A stretch of DNA of 64,000 bases, from assembly GCA_020747015.1 (NCBI GenBank), contig JAGTJM010000026.1:186001-250000 (forward strand), given 5' to 3'. Shown piece by piece: positions 22,690 through 34,809 of this stretch; within the stretch, counting starts at the first letter, position 1; every line of letters begins with the position of its first letter. The notes under the pieces were generated by a model. That model saw only the letters and a list, made by a program, of their open reading frames with translations. It did no database searches and had not been told where the DNA came from. The position numbers were made by a program, and so were the translations under genes. Origin of the DNA: Pyrenochaeta sp. MPI-SDFR-AT-0127. Its lineage: Eukaryota; Ascomycota; Dothideomycetes; Pleosporales; Cucurbitariaceae.

Positions 22690-25223
22690 TCAGAACATCA
22701 AAGCTCCAAGCAACATGCTCAACGCCAGGACACCCATCTTAGGAGCTTCAGGCCCCGGAACTGCCGCTCCAGTGAACTGTACAATATCCGTCTGTCTCAC
22801 TGGCACAGCGCTTGCATTACTCGGAGTCAAGAAGCCTGTAGGCATACTAACCACTGGTCCTGGTGGCGGCACAGAGGATTCGGAGACGGATGGTAGGGTA
22901 AACGCAACGGAAGTCTGGGTTCGTGTTTCCAACACAACAGACGAATTGACGACTGTTCGAGTCTCGCCAATTGACGGTGGAAGTATGGGGATCGGAATCG
23001 CCAGAACGGAAGATGTTGTGGCAGCGATGAATGTTGATGAAGATGCAGTATCAGCAATGAATGTTGATGAAGATGTAGTGGCAGCGATTGATGTCGACGA
23101 AGATGTTGCGTCAGCGACGAATGTTGACGAAGGTTTTGTGTCATCAATGGATGTCGACGAGGAAGTTAGTACATCGGTAGAACACAAAGTTGTAGTGTTA
23201 CTAGGCTTGATAGGCTCCTTGATTGGGTAACTCGGGACCACCACATGACTCGTCACAGCTTCGTGTGTAGGTGGTATATGCCAGTTCGTGGTTTTGGTCG
23301 ACGTGCTGTACACTGTCGTTGCAACATGTGTTGTTACTGTAGTATTGCACGGAGTCGTAGTAGAGCCTGGCGTCACCGTTGAGTTGGCGTAGTAGACACT
23401 AGATGTTGGCGCAACTACAATTCCTGTGATCGTCTTAAATGCCTCTCCTGGAGAAACGCACGAAGTGACGAGCGGGAACAGTGTTGAGAAGATAGGCGCT
23501 GCCACTTCGACCTCTTGAAACGGAGGTGGAAGAAATGGGAGAGTAAGGCCTAGACCAACGTCAACGGTGAGAGATATGTTTGCTTCTACTAGCACAAGAG
23601 GACCCAGTTCTATAAGCGGAATGGGGGAGCCATTCGTAGTATTCGCATATGGTGGACTTGGCACAGTGGTATTGCTTCCAGTCTGGTTACCGCAGTTTGC
23701 TTGTGCATTGGTCGACAGTTTGGCGTCTAGACGAGGCAAATTCATAGACACGATTGCCTCGGCCCTCAGTTTGTCCATAAATTCAAAGCCAATTGGGATA
23801 GAAGGTACGAAAGCAAGGCCGAGAAGAATTTCAGCTTCTGTGACATTGACACTGAAAGGCAGCGGGGTGAGCGTAGACCCAGGGAACCCATTTACACGAC
23901 TGTTCGTGATATCGGCAAGTTCGATCCGGATATTGGAGTTATCTGGCACCTGAGCAAAGTTAGCAGCTATTAAAGCCCTCAGTACGCAAGACATACTGCA
24001 ACTTCAATCCCATAGTTCAACTCAAGACCACCGCTCACTTCAAAGTCCGCAGCAATTCTCGGCTCGAAGACAGCGCCTGCCTTTCCAATTCCCGGAATGA
24101 CGAAACCAAACACTGGGAGTTTGAATAGCGCAATCTCAAAAGCTCCAGATGTTATCGGTCTGGCAAACATCTCTAAGCGCGCACCCAGGCCGGTTGCCAC
24201 TAGCTCAATGAAACCGCCGGTAATCACGCTAGTGATTTCTTTCCCATCATCACCTCCCTCGAACACGTCAGGAATAAGGTCAATCTGACTTGCATCTATC
24301 TTGAATGCGCCTTGTGTAAGCGCCAGCCGTCCGCTTGTCGTGCAACTCTTGCATCCAATCTCGATGGGAAGCTGTGGGATTGGCACAAGCGCTCCCAGAC
24401 CGGCTAGGAAGCTTTCAGCTGGGAAGACAGTATCGACAAGGGAAGATGAGAGGTCAAAGCTAATAGTGTTGACGTTTTCGGGAGTGTCGGCGGGGATTTC
24501 GACTTTAGCGTTCTGTCGTTTCTTGCGAATCTTTGTGAAGTCAGAGTGTCGACGATAGAGGTGGTCATCGCTGGTTTGGCCAAAGGAGATGTCGAACGAC
24601 TCGAAGGCATCACGCCACGCGACCTTCGTCACTGATAACTCAAGTGCTTCTCCATCCTCTGCGAAGGACACATTTTCCACCCTATAGCTGTAAGGCTAGG
24701 TTCAGACAAAGATACTTGTTATGCTTACCTGTACACTGCTCGCTCACCCTCATCATTACAGCTCTCATGAGAAGTGATGACAAGGCCGCCGTTATCACCA
24801 TGGCAAGCGAATCTCGCGTCTCTCGCTGACGACTTATCAACAAAGTGCAACGAGAGAATATCGTCACTACATTGCGCATCCTGTAGATGGTGTTCAAACT
24901 CTTCTAGGTTGAATACCGGCTTCTGTGATCTAACTTTGACTTGCGAGGCAAAGGTGGACTCGCCATTCCATGCATTTTCTCCTATACATTATCAGCATCA
25001 ATATGCAATCTTCGGGAGCATACTCACGCTCAATGTAAGCCAGTTCAGCATCAAACCTCGGAGCTATCCTTACGCTCCGTCGATACAAGTCTGCTCGTTT
25101 TGTTGCTGCTCGCAGTACTCGACTTGCCTGAGCCTCATTGTATGGTGATGATGATACTGCTTCCGCACTAACATAACCGACCAAGAGAAGCCCGCATGCA
25201 TGGGGAAGATCGAAGAAACGCAT
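22690..25223 (-). CDS. Large secreted, Ser/Thr-rich, probably GPI-anchored wall protein
   Basis: Four exons (25223-25028, 24981-24729, 24687-23997, 23949-22690) join in frame to 799 residues. The start has a signal peptide (LPHACGLLLVGYVSAEA). Then comes a long non-repetitive region of mixed strands and hydrophobic Gly-rich stretches with two paired cysteines (GCKSCTTSG), and an RKKRQ dibasic site. The last 200 residues are Ser/Thr-rich with NST/NTT glycosylation sites and five tandem 10-residue units (SSTFIAATTS type). The C-terminus is a short hydrophobic tail (MGVLALSMLLGALMF) that ends at the stop, as in GPI-anchor signals. This is the architecture of fungal cell-surface proteins, perhaps an adhesin. 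The N-terminal domain matches no family I can name. Introns are 41-47 nt. Confidence 0.82.
23018..23167. repeat. Imperfect 30-bp tandem repeat, about five copies
   Basis: On the plus strand the unit reads roughly GCAGCGATGAATGTTGATGA plus AGATGTAGTG. It lies wholly inside the last exon of the wall-protein gene and keeps its frame, coding the 10-residue SST-F/S-I-A/D units. Copies differ by several bases, so this is not a very recent expansion. Confidence 0.85.
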
Positions 25224-26415
25224 TTTGAGAAATGACTTCTGACTTGCAGGAAGAATCAGAAGCCGGGTTCCGATGAAACGCCCAAAGAGCAGGGAGAGTG
25301 GTCGATTATCGACAATATTGTCTTGAACTTTATAGATGAGAGAATGGTGTCTAGGGGAAGAAAACTGGACCTGTAGACGCGAAGAGCGCGCTTGATCCCA
25401 AAAAGAAGAAGAATAGTAAGAAAGGCAATGAAGAATAGGAGCTCGCGCTTGTAAGAAGCGAAGAATTGAAGAATCCTACCCCCCTACATATCTAGCTGTC
25501 CTCACATCGCCGCAACGGCACAGCCCAATCTACCTCAAAGCCACGCCTCTTCCGATGATCACCCAACCCATCTGCAGGCTGCTGCTAGTTTCTTCAAGGC
25601 ACGGTGGGCAGCCTTAGTCAGTGAAGCAAAAATTGCGTCTCAGTGTTTCCAACCAGGCATAGGTGCCGAGCGTGAGGTTGACAGAACATGTCACCACTGC
25701 GATCCTGCAGAACGGGAGGCAATGTGATAGGTCAGCGCCAGAATCCTTTCGGGGACTTCCCGTAAGGATTTGGGGCTTGAGACGCAAGGTGTAGCGGAGC
25801 GTGGTACGTGCCGTTCGTGCCTCAGGATAAGGGGTTCGCGCTAGCGATCAATGAGGTTTAGTGTTGGGGCAGGTTCGAGTTGTTAACGTGCTCCGCCTCC
25901 GGGAAAGATGGAAGTATTTTTGCATGTCTATTTTCATGAGCTTACTTAGAAGACACGGTCGCTGCATCCCTGGTACATGTTGGGTGTGGGTAGGCAGTGA
26001 GAATGCCTATCATGATCAGGCCCATGTTTCGCTTTGTACGCCTCTTACCACACGATATCAATGAACTACACAAGCGCCCGCTTTTGCTGTAAAGACATTG
26101 TATTCTGCCTTGCAACACCTCGCATATGGTTTACAGGGTCTGAGTCTTATTTTTGTCTGCTAAATATGTCTCGGCCTGCGCGAAGCCGCTCAGTTGTCTT
26201 AGATAGAAACCGACCCAACCCCCGCACTTTACCAACACGACCTGAAACTGACTACTTGCTCTACCGACTGCTAGTAGCTTGCTATTCTGACAGTGAGCTG
26301 TCAGCAGTTTGCTCAGAATTAGTAGGTGTCTATGATATCAAGTACTAAAGGGTGGTTTGGTAGCTGTTTGCGTGTAGCAAGGTGATGTTATGAACTACTT
26401 GATTTGGAGAATGAA
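25224..26415. other. Intergenic stretch
   Basis: This holds the upstream region of the wall-protein gene and the 3' region of the GH125 gene, both on the minus strand. A pyrimidine-rich patch lies at about 25480-25500 on the plus strand. No other gene was recognised. Confidence 0.4.
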
Positions 26416-28029
26416 TTACTGAAAGCTCATCTTCAAAATATGCGGTCTCCTCTTCTCCAGGTCCAGAATCGCTTGTCCAAACATGCCATTTGCCCAGGAA
26501 AACCTAGCAATAAGAGTTAGTCAATATGTCCATTGTCCCAGCGCGATGATTGCTTACCATTGTCGACTCCAGACCCCTTGCATCCTACTATCAACACTCT
26601 CATGCATAACGCCCAATCCATCTGTACTTTGCACTAACATTTTCAGATTCTGCAATATCTCCTTGTCGTCCTCGCTCGTCAGGATCGTCATGATAAGCGC
26701 CATTGGCCATGCTCGCCCAGGTTTGGTGTGCGGCGATCCCACACCAGTGATGATCGGGCCCCAGGAATAGTACGGGTTGTCTTTCGATAACATCTTCTTG
26801 CGCGTGTTCATATATACTGGATCGCGGAGGGTAGTGTAGGACAGGAAAGGAGCCGAAAGTAGGGAGGGTATATTTGGGTCATCCATGATATTGGCAGAGC
26901 CGTAGCCGTCGATTTCGAAAGCATAGATTTTCCCGTATTTTCCCCCATCTACTACAGCATATTTTTCAATACCACGGTTGATACCCGTGGACATTCTGCG
27001 CATCCAGTCTGTCAGCTTTCCACCGCGGGGTTCAAGGCGCTCCATGATGAATGATGATGCGTTTAGGGTGGCGCTGAACATCATATTCGAGGGAATAAGG
27101 TACTGGTAGGTACACGCATCGTCACTGGGCCTGTGGAATGAGCGTACGAGTCCGATGTTGCCTTTATGTGGGCTACCATTGCAGTCGTTGATCGGTGTGC
27201 CACCGTAAGGCGCGCAATAGGTGTATGGTGTGTGCTGCCACTCTCCGTCTTCAGTATATGAGTCGATCATCATGCTCTCTGCGGTCTTCAAGACAAGTTC
27301 GACGGCCTTGGCCCAATTACTGCTGCGTCGGAAGAACTCGTAATCCTTAGTTGCGGTAAAATAGTCCGCAGACAGCTGCAGAAAGCTGGCCACACTATCC
27401 AATTCCCATTGGCAACTAAAGACCTTATAGTAGTCATAGGGTGGTGTAATTTGGTCACTATTCCTACTGCTTGTCCTTGCAATATCGCTCTCATCCGGAG
27501 CCTGGAAGGCATTGCAGAATGGATTCTCCAGTATGTATCTTGCCTGGAGATTTATCGCCCCGCGGAAGAGACTGGCCAGGCTATTGTAACTGTCATCTTT
27601 CTTCAACAAGGAGACGTAAGCTTGTAGTTGGTTGGCCGAGTCGCGAAGCCACATAGCTTCGATGTCCCCCGTGATAACGAATGTCAACTCTTCGTCCTGC
27701 ACAGCACCAATTCCCTCGGTCTTGGAATCATCAGTCGCATTCGCCAATCCCCGCCATGCAATTGTCGTGTCCAGTGTGCTGGGCCAACTGTTCTCGAAAA
27801 TGCGGAAAAGATCTGGATCTGTGATCACGTGGCGAAGTCGCTCAATCGTCTCTTCCACCTCTGGCGAACGAAATGTCCGGCATGGAGGTATGGGTCGTGC
27901 GTATGAGAGATTCCATCTTCCTTCAGAGTACGGCCCATGGCGTTGCATGGCATACGTAGAGTAGAGGGGACATTGGGCTAGTGACAGGGGGAGGAGCGCA
28001 GTCCAAGAAAGGAGTTGTGGCACGCGCAT
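26416..28029 (-). CDS. Secreted GH125 exo-alpha-1,6-mannosidase
   Basis: GH125 enzymes are metal-independent, inverting exo-alpha-1,6-mannosidases that trim mannans and N-glycans. Exon 1 (28029-26558) and exon 2 (26503-26416) join in phase 2 to 519 residues. The start was set at the second possible Met because it gives a clean signal peptide (LLSWTALLPLSLAQC). Family landmarks are FVITGDIEAMWLRDSANQ, then CNAFQ, the YYKVFSCQWELDS segment, then FEIDGYGSANIMDDPNIPSLLSAP split over the centre, and HESVD near the end. Acidic residues expected at the active site (D in WLRDS, E in FEIDG region) are present. The short second exon completes WFSWANGMFGQ, a conserved C-terminal motif. Potential N-glycosylation sites include NLS and NAT. 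Function is probably wall or host glycan turnover. Confidence 0.93.
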
Positions 28030-28415
28030 CGTGGACGGAACAAACGCGACCTCAACTAGCTTGTAGCGTGTGGCGGTTATGAATAAAACATAATGCAAAT
28101 CAACCTAGAAAAAAACGCGCTGAGCAATAGAAAGGGCACAAGTGGGTGTCAAGTCAAGCGAGAAGTCTTGTGATGAAAGGTGTTCAAGCCAAGCTTTCGG
28201 CAATCCACATCTGGCATCAACGGCGTGAGGGAGCAACCTAAAACTCCTAAACTGGATGACTATAATTAGTGCACAGACAGGAACGTGTGGCATATTCCGA
28301 ACATCACAATGGCACTCCTCGCTCAATGCTCAGAGTACGACCGAGTTACTTTGTCATGGTTGTAGTTTGTATTGGTCATTTAAGTGATGCAGCGACTGGG
28401 GTCATATTCCTTCAC
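28030..28415. other. Intergenic stretch
   Basis: Upstream region of the GH125 gene and 3' region of COG4. No gene was seen. Confidence 0.35.
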
Positions 28416-30925
28416 TTAACCTTTTACAATGGCACGCACTCTCTTCCGTTCTTCAGCATCCATGACCCATGGTATCCCAGATTCACCTGAAGTGTCGTTG
28501 GCTATTTCGTCCCATTCATCGTCCTCCATATTCATGATCAAAGTCATCTGTGTGGACTTTGTAAATGCATCACGTAGTCCATACTTTCCGCCAGCAACAG
28601 CTGCGGTGATTACGCCAGCAATGTCGCGCTCGAGCCTGACCGCACCCAACTCATTCACTCGCCCATAGTAGCTTGAAATACGCTTCTCGAGCGCAGATGC
28701 CAAGTAGTTCAAGGCAAAAGTAAGAAGGCGGTCGAAATTCGCAGTTGTCAATATTCGCTTGATAGGCCGTATGACCACTCCCCAGCCACGATCAAATCGT
28801 GATTTTACCAAATCTGCGTCATCTTCCTCGTCATCCTCATCCAAGTCGTCTCTATCGTCATCTGGTGCATAATCAATGTCGCGGAAAGCTTCCGCCAGGA
28901 TTGGTCGGATGCGAGGCTTGAGGACGTTGCTGAAGAGCACGGTGATGCCATCGTTCAGAAGGTCACCGCTTTTTGCTGCGAAGGACCTTTCCATTGCTTT
29001 GAGTGTGTTTTCGACAAATGTAGCGTCATGGCCAAAGGGGAACAAATCTTGCAATTGGGATTTCGCTGCCTCACCATTAGGATGCGATTGGCTGCCAACT
29101 TGTTGCTGCACGATGCGCTTGATGTAATCATTCGCGACATCGAGATTGTTGATGAGGACCAAGAAAGCAATGACTTTGTCTTCAGGAGGTAGACCCCCTT
29201 GGATGACGGGTTTCGGATAGCTCTCATCCCGCATCTTGCGTTGAATCATACCGATAAAGTCTGAGCCGAGTATCAAGCTCACTGTAGGCACGACACTAGA
29301 AACAACGGCACGCTGAGAGGTAGCCAACGTTCTCTGAAGGACTTGGTTCACGATATACATAACATCGTCGACGGCGGAGGTGATAAAAGGTGGATTTGAG
29401 CCAAGCGGCTTGTTTGGGTTGAGAGTCAGATCTGGAGGCGACTCGTCAAGTTGGAATGCCTTTTCTACAGACCGTCGGAAGAAGAATGTAGTCATGATGT
29501 TCACAGACTCGATGAGATGACTGGTCACTTTTTTGTGAAGGTTACTGTTTGCTAAGAAATGAGGCATCACAAGGCCGTGATCGATGCGGTCTTCTGGCTC
29601 CGAGGGCTGCACATATAAGCGATTGAAGGAGTTTTGTGCCTTAATTTACTTACCGCACACTTGTCGGAGATGAACCGTGAATACAGGGCGTATCGACCAA
29701 GTATAAGTGCAGCCTCGCCAAGGAGACCGTCCACCTCCTTCATATTAACGCCCTCATCTTCACTCATCCGTGCTACACCATTGGCTGGCGAGTTGGAACG
29801 AGGGGTTCCTGATGCAGTCTTTTGGACTGGTAAGAAGCTTTGGACGAGGAAGGAAAATGCGTATGACTTAATGTCAGTCAGTTTGCGATCAATACTGCGC
29901 TCTTCGTGCCACGTGTCGAGCACAATGCCACCTTGCACATCAGCCTCAATCTGGAGCCGCTCGATGACCTTCTGCATCATGCCGGGCCCGTAGTGTCGCT
30001 CCACCAGCGGCTCATGGCCGTCTACGATCTGGGCGATGTGCTCGAATAGCTTTGTGATTGTGTTTCCATAGAAGAAACCTTCACTCCTCTGCGCCGGGGC
30101 CGCCGAATTGAAGTTTGTCCGCGCTCTGGATGCCACGCCCTGGCAGACGTAGCGTCCGTATGCATCCAATCCTACATCTGTTCGCCCAATCAAGGGGAAC
30201 AATTTGAAGAAACGTGTCACCTTGGAACCGTCGCCTTCCTTTGCCGCCTTGTCGAACTCGCGCAGGAAGAGGCCACACAGAGACTCGGCTGCTGCATGAA
30301 GCGTGATCCGTGGCGGATCAGGCACCTCTGCGGTGGGCACAATCTCCTCAGCAAAGCTGCCATTGATGACATCGTCTGGTATTGTGGACGCTCGACTGAG
30401 GTACCCAGCAGCAGTTTCCCAGTCCTGTGGAGCTCCCATAGAGCCATGGACGCCCAGCACACAAGCCTTCAGCTCAGCAACCTGCTCAACGACTTCCAGC
30501 GTCGCCTTTACATTGGACTGCTCCTGATCTAATCGCTTTACGGCGCTCGAGATTCGGTTCGCAGTCGAGGCGGCGTCGGAGAGCATGCCATTGCTGATTG
30601 CACGTGTGTTGACAGCCTGGGTACCAAGATGGGCGCGGAGGAGGTCGAGACGGGCGAGTTCACGCGAGAGGTCCTTTTGCGAGGCAATGAGGGCATTCAA
30701 TCGCAGCGTCACCGCGGCCTCTTGCTCGTGCAGCTGGGCGAGAGCAGCATGGATCTCGGCGACTGAGGTGGCGGCAAAGATGTCGCGTGGTTGGAGAGCA
30801 CCATTGTCAATCATGCTGGGGGGAGGGGGGGTAATAGAGCTGGCTTCTGGTGCGGGACAGTGTCGCGAGCTGTCAAGCGTTGGTGGGCTGCTGCGCATCT
30901 GCTTGGCCTGCGTTGCTCCACCCAT
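28416..30925 (-). CDS. COG4: Conserved oligomeric Golgi complex subunit 4
   Basis: COG4 belongs to lobe A of the COG tethering complex, which directs retrograde vesicles within the Golgi. Exons 30925-29654 and 29606-28416 join in phase 0 across a 47-nt intron (GTAAGT, GTGCAG), giving 820 residues. The open frame extends upstream only to a TTG, so the first ATG at 30925 was chosen; a later Met (MIDNGALQPRD) would also fit. The N-terminal half is a long coiled coil (about residues 40-165) with alternating Ala, Leu, Glu and Gln. The family region with FF.LFPLIG...GL..Y..YVC is clear, as is YGPGMMQKVIERLQ.E.D.Q. The C-terminal half holds the CATCHR helical rods, an acidic insert of Asp/Glu (about 28800-28870), and the conserved F.RLL.FALNYLA..LEKR. 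Housekeeping gene. Confidence 0.95.
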
Positions 30926-31585
30926 CCCGGCCAAAACCGTTGCCCCTGCAGCGCGAGTTTAGGCCCGAAGTCCTGTTGACAGGTTTGAAACCAAAACTTG
31001 AACCGCCGTCAAGACTACACTGACACCCAATTGCCTTGTGTCTGAACGCCTATAAGCCAGCCGTCTATAGACTCAGTGTTCCACCCACGAAACCTGCAAC
31101 TCCTCCAACAAGCCCTACACCATCACTCTACCAAACAATCGCACCAATCAGTCCCGCTTCTAGACCTTCAGCTGCACGCACGCGATTACGCACCATCGAC
31201 GCCGCAGCTGCACCTCGACGTCCTGCGTCTTCCCGCGCATCTTGACGAGACAGCCTCTCTCGCAACCCCTCTTTCCCTCAGTCCTCTGCGACTTCCCTCG
31301 CCCACCATCGCACATTCCGCGACGTCTCTACCTCCTTCCGCAGCCACCGCCCGACCGTGCGACCCTGCTCCAAACACACTTCCTAACTGGTCGCTTCCTC
31401 CGCCAAACCGCCGCCACAAGCGTCCCAGTGCCCTTCGCCAGCCAAGTTGGCCGTCAAATTTCATTCTCATGCTTCGCCGGCGATAATCTACCCTCCACCT
31501 CTCGCACAACCTCCAAGGTCGAGTCGCCGGTGCGCTAGTACCTGGCTGCACCCGAATTCGTGGTTCCGACCCCACACACCTCGCC
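30926..31585. other. Bidirectional promoter of COG4 and the magnesium transporter
   Basis: The two genes diverge from this 660-bp C- and CT-rich stretch. The long CCT/CAC-rich strand facing the right-hand gene looks like a pyrimidine-rich fungal leader. Short open frames here are composition artefacts or upstream ORFs. Confidence 0.4.
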
Positions 31586-33685
31586 ATGGACTCGACCGCC
31601 CACTTCCTCGCAACCGCCCATGAACTCCACGCCCGCGCTGGGGGCATGGGCGGAACAGGCGAGCGTCCTCCGTCGTACAAAATCGTTGGTCTTGTCCTCG
31701 CAATCGCATCCGGCGTCTTTATTGGCACTTCCTTTGTAATCAAGAAACATGGATTATTACAAGCCAACCTCAAATACAACGAAGAAGCGGGCGAAGGCTA
31801 TGGCTACCTCAAGAACGCCTGGTGGTGGCTTGGTATGACTCTCATGATTCTTGGAGAAGTCTGTAATCTGGTCGCATACGCTTTCACCGATGCTATTCTT
31901 GTCACACCCATGGGCGCTCTTTCAGTCGTCATATGCGCTATTCTCTCCACCATCTTCTTAAAGGAACGCTTGAGCTTCGTGGGCAAAGTCGGCTGCTTCA
32001 ATTGCATCGTTGGGTCTGTCGTCATCGCCGTCAATGCTCCAGAACAATCCGCGGTTGCCCGTATTCAAGATATGAAGAAATGGGTCATTGCGCCCGGCTT
32101 TCTCAGCTACGCAGGCGTCGTCATTGTCGCATGTGTTGTAATTGCACTCTGGCTTGGTCCAAAGTACGGGAAGAAGACTATGATGGTCTACATCACCATT
32201 TGCAGTTTAATTGGAGGTCTCAGTGTTGTTGCAACCCAGGGCTTAGGTGCTGCGGTAGTAGCCCAAGCCTCAGGCAAGTACGGTGGCCAGTTCAAGGAAT
32301 GGTTCTTATACGTACTCCTCGTCTTTGTGATAGTAACATTGCTCACCGAAATTATCTACCTGAATGTAAGTTTGACCCGTGCTTGGCCACGTGGAGATGT
32401 GCTAAGCAATGCCTAGAAAGCCCTAAACCTCTTCAATGCCGCCTTGGTCACGCCTACATACTACGTCTTCTTTACCTCAGCTACCATCATCACCTCGGCT
32501 GTTCTTTTCCAGGGTTTCAAAGGTACTCCACTTCAGATCGTCACCGTCATCATGGGCTTTTTGCAAATTTGTTCTGGCGTTGTCCTGCTCCAGCTTTCAA
32601 AATCTGCCAAGGACGTCCCGGACACTGCCGTCTTCAAGGGTGATCTCGACCAAATCCGAACCGTTGCCGAAGTGGAAGAGCCAGAGTACGAACCGCGAGC
32701 AGACACTCTCCGTGGTGGCGCTGCTATTATGCGTTCCCTGTCGAGGGCTAGATCTAAGAAGGAACTTGACGAGGCCATCAAAATCAAAGAAGAGCACATG
32801 GAGCCCATTGGCGAAGGCGAGCTAGTCGAATTCGATGGCCTTCGAAGACGCAAAACGATCGTGGGGGACATCAATCGACCACCCTCTCGCAGGCCTACTA
32901 TTGTAAATACAAAGACGGTCCACCCGCCTCTTGGAATGTCGCATTTCCCCGATTACGAATCTGACGACGACAATGATAGCTTTCATCCAGGCTTCTTCCA
33001 ACGATTGCGGTCCCGCGGGAAGTCGACGAGTAGCCGCGACAGCACCAGTGGTCCTGCGTCCAATACAGTTGGTATGAAGACTCTACCACGCATACCCACG
33101 GATGGAGCTTCAGACCTGGATCCCTCCTCAGACAAGGGCTCATACAAGCAAGCCATGACGCAGGATACCTCATATAAGCCACATGAGGCGCATATCCACT
33201 TTGCATCGCTTCCCGAACCTTCATACAACCACGATCGACAAGGCCCTAGTTCACCCTCATTAAGTCCCCCCCGACTTCCAGGCAACATTGCGAAGCGGCA
33301 ATTCTCTTTCCAAAATGTGTTTGGTAGGAGCCGCGCCGAATCAGCAGGTGAAGCATCCGGTAGTAGAAGACCAACCAGCAGGAACAGCCGGAAGAGTAGT
33401 CGGGAAGGCAAAGTTGTTGCGACTGAAGAAGAAAGATTGGGGCTCGTGAAGGGTGACTCGTCGCATCTGCTCCCGATCCAAAGCCATGGAAGTGAGGAAT
33501 TGAATCCACCAGGGTCCTACGCAGACGATTGGGGTACGCGGCGGAGCGACAGTCCTGGCATCTCGCCTGGAAGAAAACCGCCACCATCTGCGCAGGAGAT
33601 TCGAAGGGTAGAGACACCTGACATTGACCCGAAAGATGCCCATAATTACGAGAAGAGCGGGACTGGCTCTGGCGCATTCCTATAA
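31586..33685 (+). CDS. NIPA-type magnesium transporter
   Basis: NIPA-like proteins (DUF803) move magnesium across membranes and have a drug/metabolite-transporter fold. Exons 31586-32365 and 32417-33685 join in phase 0 across a 51-nt intron, giving 682 residues. After a short leader the first helix is IVGLVLAIASGVFIGTSFV, followed by KKHGL, then WWWLGMTLMILGEVCNLVAYAF and the hallmark A.LVTPLGALSV-like stretch (ILVTPMGALSVVICAIL). About nine helices follow, ending at VTVIMGFLQICSGVVLLQLS. The remaining 320 residues form a hydrophilic Ser/Arg-rich tail with many RRPTS- and SRSRA-like sites, likely cytosolic and phosphorylated (inference). Such a long tail is usual in fungal members and absent in the shorter animal ones. 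The ATG sits in a good context (CGCCATGG). Confidence 0.93.
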
Positions 33686-34809
33686 TCGAGGCTTTTTACT
33701 CATATTCAAGTCTTCTTGGCTTTTATTCTTTTGCAATGTAAGCAAGCGTGTTATTTTTATCCTGTTGCTCTTCCTACAATGTCGTTGTATAGTCTTGTAT
33801 TTCGAGCGTCACTTCTTCCGTTCACGCATGATCCCGTCGTCATGATGTTAATGAATACTACATATACATGAGGGAGCGAGTATAGTTCGGGGGGAGTGTA
33901 TACATAGATAGAAATGGCCAAGTAATAAGGTCATAAGGTATATATGATGGTGTTTATCGTTGTCACACTCCTTCAGCATTTGTGATGTGCGAGTTAACAT
34001 CTGATCAAGCCGGGTCTGCTGAGTCTGCGCGACTTCGAAGTAGAAGGGGGCTTGCAAGCGTGGGTTGATGATAAGAAGTCATTCTGCGGATTCTGCAGCA
34101 TCAGTCATTAGTCAACGCAAACAGTGATAAAATGAGTCGTCATCGGACTCGTCCGGGGCGCAAATGTTGGGGGTGGACGAGCTTTTCAGATGGACGTTGT
34201 CTGATTCGATGCCAAGAGGTTCAGTCCCATGAGCCGATGAAGGACCGGCCCTCGAGCTATTCCCAAACCGCTCGATCCGCCACCCAAAATACCAAAGCGA
34301 ATGCGCATAATCTGCAGATTTTTCCTGCCGGTCGGCTCACGGAACAGGCGTGCCAGACGCCGCGATAATATTGCGCACCGCGCCTTGCCCGTTTCCCGTC
34401 GCGTTCACGGTCGACGCGAACCGGCGGCGACGACCCGCTCGTAACCGACGCCATCCCTGCTTGAAATTTTCGTTCTCGCTGCTAATCATACTACTCTCAC
34501 GGATCAACATCAGCATCTGGCGCGGCAAAAGGCGACCATGTTGCCCGCCAAGTGGAACCACGATGAAAATTTAGATGGCCGACTGGCTTTCCAGAGCGTG
34601 GAGTCTTCCGACGGCTGACCCTTTTTGGGGCATCCTATGGTGCAATCCTGGCTCCACTCATTGTTGTGACTGTGCTTGAAATACTCCTCGACCCCGGAGT
34701 CTGCTGTGCGCTCGAGATCCATAGAATTGTGACTTCGTGTTCATCCTCTTTCAAACGTCAAGCCCCCCAAACCCCCAGCTGGGTCAATCGTTCGCCTTTG
34801 CTACCAAAG
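33686..34809. other. Intergenic stretch
   Basis: Both neighbouring genes read rightward. The stretch holds the 3' UTR of the magnesium transporter and the promoter and leader of the permease. No gene was supported. Confidence 0.4.

Noticed and set aside
30926..30934. COG4 extended to 30934
   Set aside because: That codon is TTG; the first ATG is at 30925.
31036..31486. Pro/Thr-rich open frames upstream of the magnesium transporter
   Set aside because: They arise from a C-rich leader, overlap in several frames and have no conserved feature.
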